Assembly (NCBI GenBank): GCA_020832705.1
Contig: JAFIEE010000020.1
Location: forward strand, 1-32,868
Reading direction: 5' to 3'
DNA length: 32,868 bases
DNA from: Paracoccaceae bacterium
GTDB taxonomy: Bacteria > Pseudomonadota > Alphaproteobacteria > Rhodobacterales > Rhodobacteraceae
Shown: piece by piece, positions 32,809-32,868 of the stretch
Numbering within the stretch: the stretch's first letter is position 1
How the letters are laid out: each line of letters begins with the position of its first letter
The notes under the pieces: generated by a model
Databases searched by the model: none
Told to the model about the DNA's origin: nothing
Seen by the model: only the letters and a program-made list of their open reading frames with translations
Program-made: the position numbers and the translations under genes

Positions 32809-32868
32809 CGGGGCGCGCGCCTAAGAGGGCGCCGGGTGCCCCCTTTTGGGCGGGGTTCACGCGTAAGG

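Noticed and set aside
1-32868. CRISPR arrays, tRNA genes, insertion sequences or phage genes
   Set aside because: No regularly spaced repeats, cloverleaf-like sequences, transposase motifs or phage structural genes were seen on either strand.

Overview
The window is a GC-rich segment of an alphaproteobacterial chromosome, most likely from the Rhodobacterales (Rhodobacteraceae). The clues are the flagellin-flaF-flbT-DUF1217 order, a 44-residue aa3-type cytochrome oxidase subunit IV, a TSUP transporter paired with a TIGR02186-type protein, and an enoyl-CoA hydratase/mutM/ubiE/ubiB block. Coding density is high and many genes overlap at ATGA or TGATG junctions. I see no tRNA, rRNA, CRISPR array, insertion sequence or prophage.

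Positions 1-6.8 kb: the 3' end of a glutamate dehydrogenase-type gene converges on a minus-strand run. In transcription order that run is acyl-CoA dehydrogenase, MBL-fold hydrolase, cytochrome oxidase subunit IV, a small lipoprotein and RluA. A Sua5-type threonylcarbamoyl-AMP synthase is divergent from the dehydrogenase. Positions 6-10 kb: enoyl-CoA hydratase and mutM read left, while ubiE and ubiB (ubiquinone synthesis) read right from a recognisable promoter.

Positions 10.2-16.7 kb are a flagellar cluster. flgD and fliK (hook cap and hook length) read left. A FlgJ-type rod protein, a FlgN-like protein, flagellin, FlaF, FlbT and a DUF1217 protein read right. Both control regions carry a four-base direct repeat separated by seven bases, which resembles a CtrA box, and the flagellin leader contains two perfect hairpins. 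Positions 17.1-18.9 kb hold nfuA, tsaB and rimI behind a good promoter.

Positions 19-23.7 kb are a four-gene BMP-type ABC importer, probably for nucleosides: lipobox-less binding protein, double ATPase and two permeases. It is followed by the TSUP/TIGR02186 pair and a free-methionine-(R)-sulfoxide reductase. Positions 26.2-32.8 kb are a minus-strand sugar operon: ATPase, two permeases, an FCD-type GntR regulator, a Gfo/Idh/MocA dehydrogenase, a TIM-barrel isomerase/epimerase and an L-rhamnose mutarotase-type protein. The transporter resembles rhamnose importers, but no rhamnose isomerase, kinase or aldolase is in view. The catabolic genes that are present suggest a different, possibly oxidative, route or a different sugar. 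The binding-protein gene probably lies just beyond the right edge.
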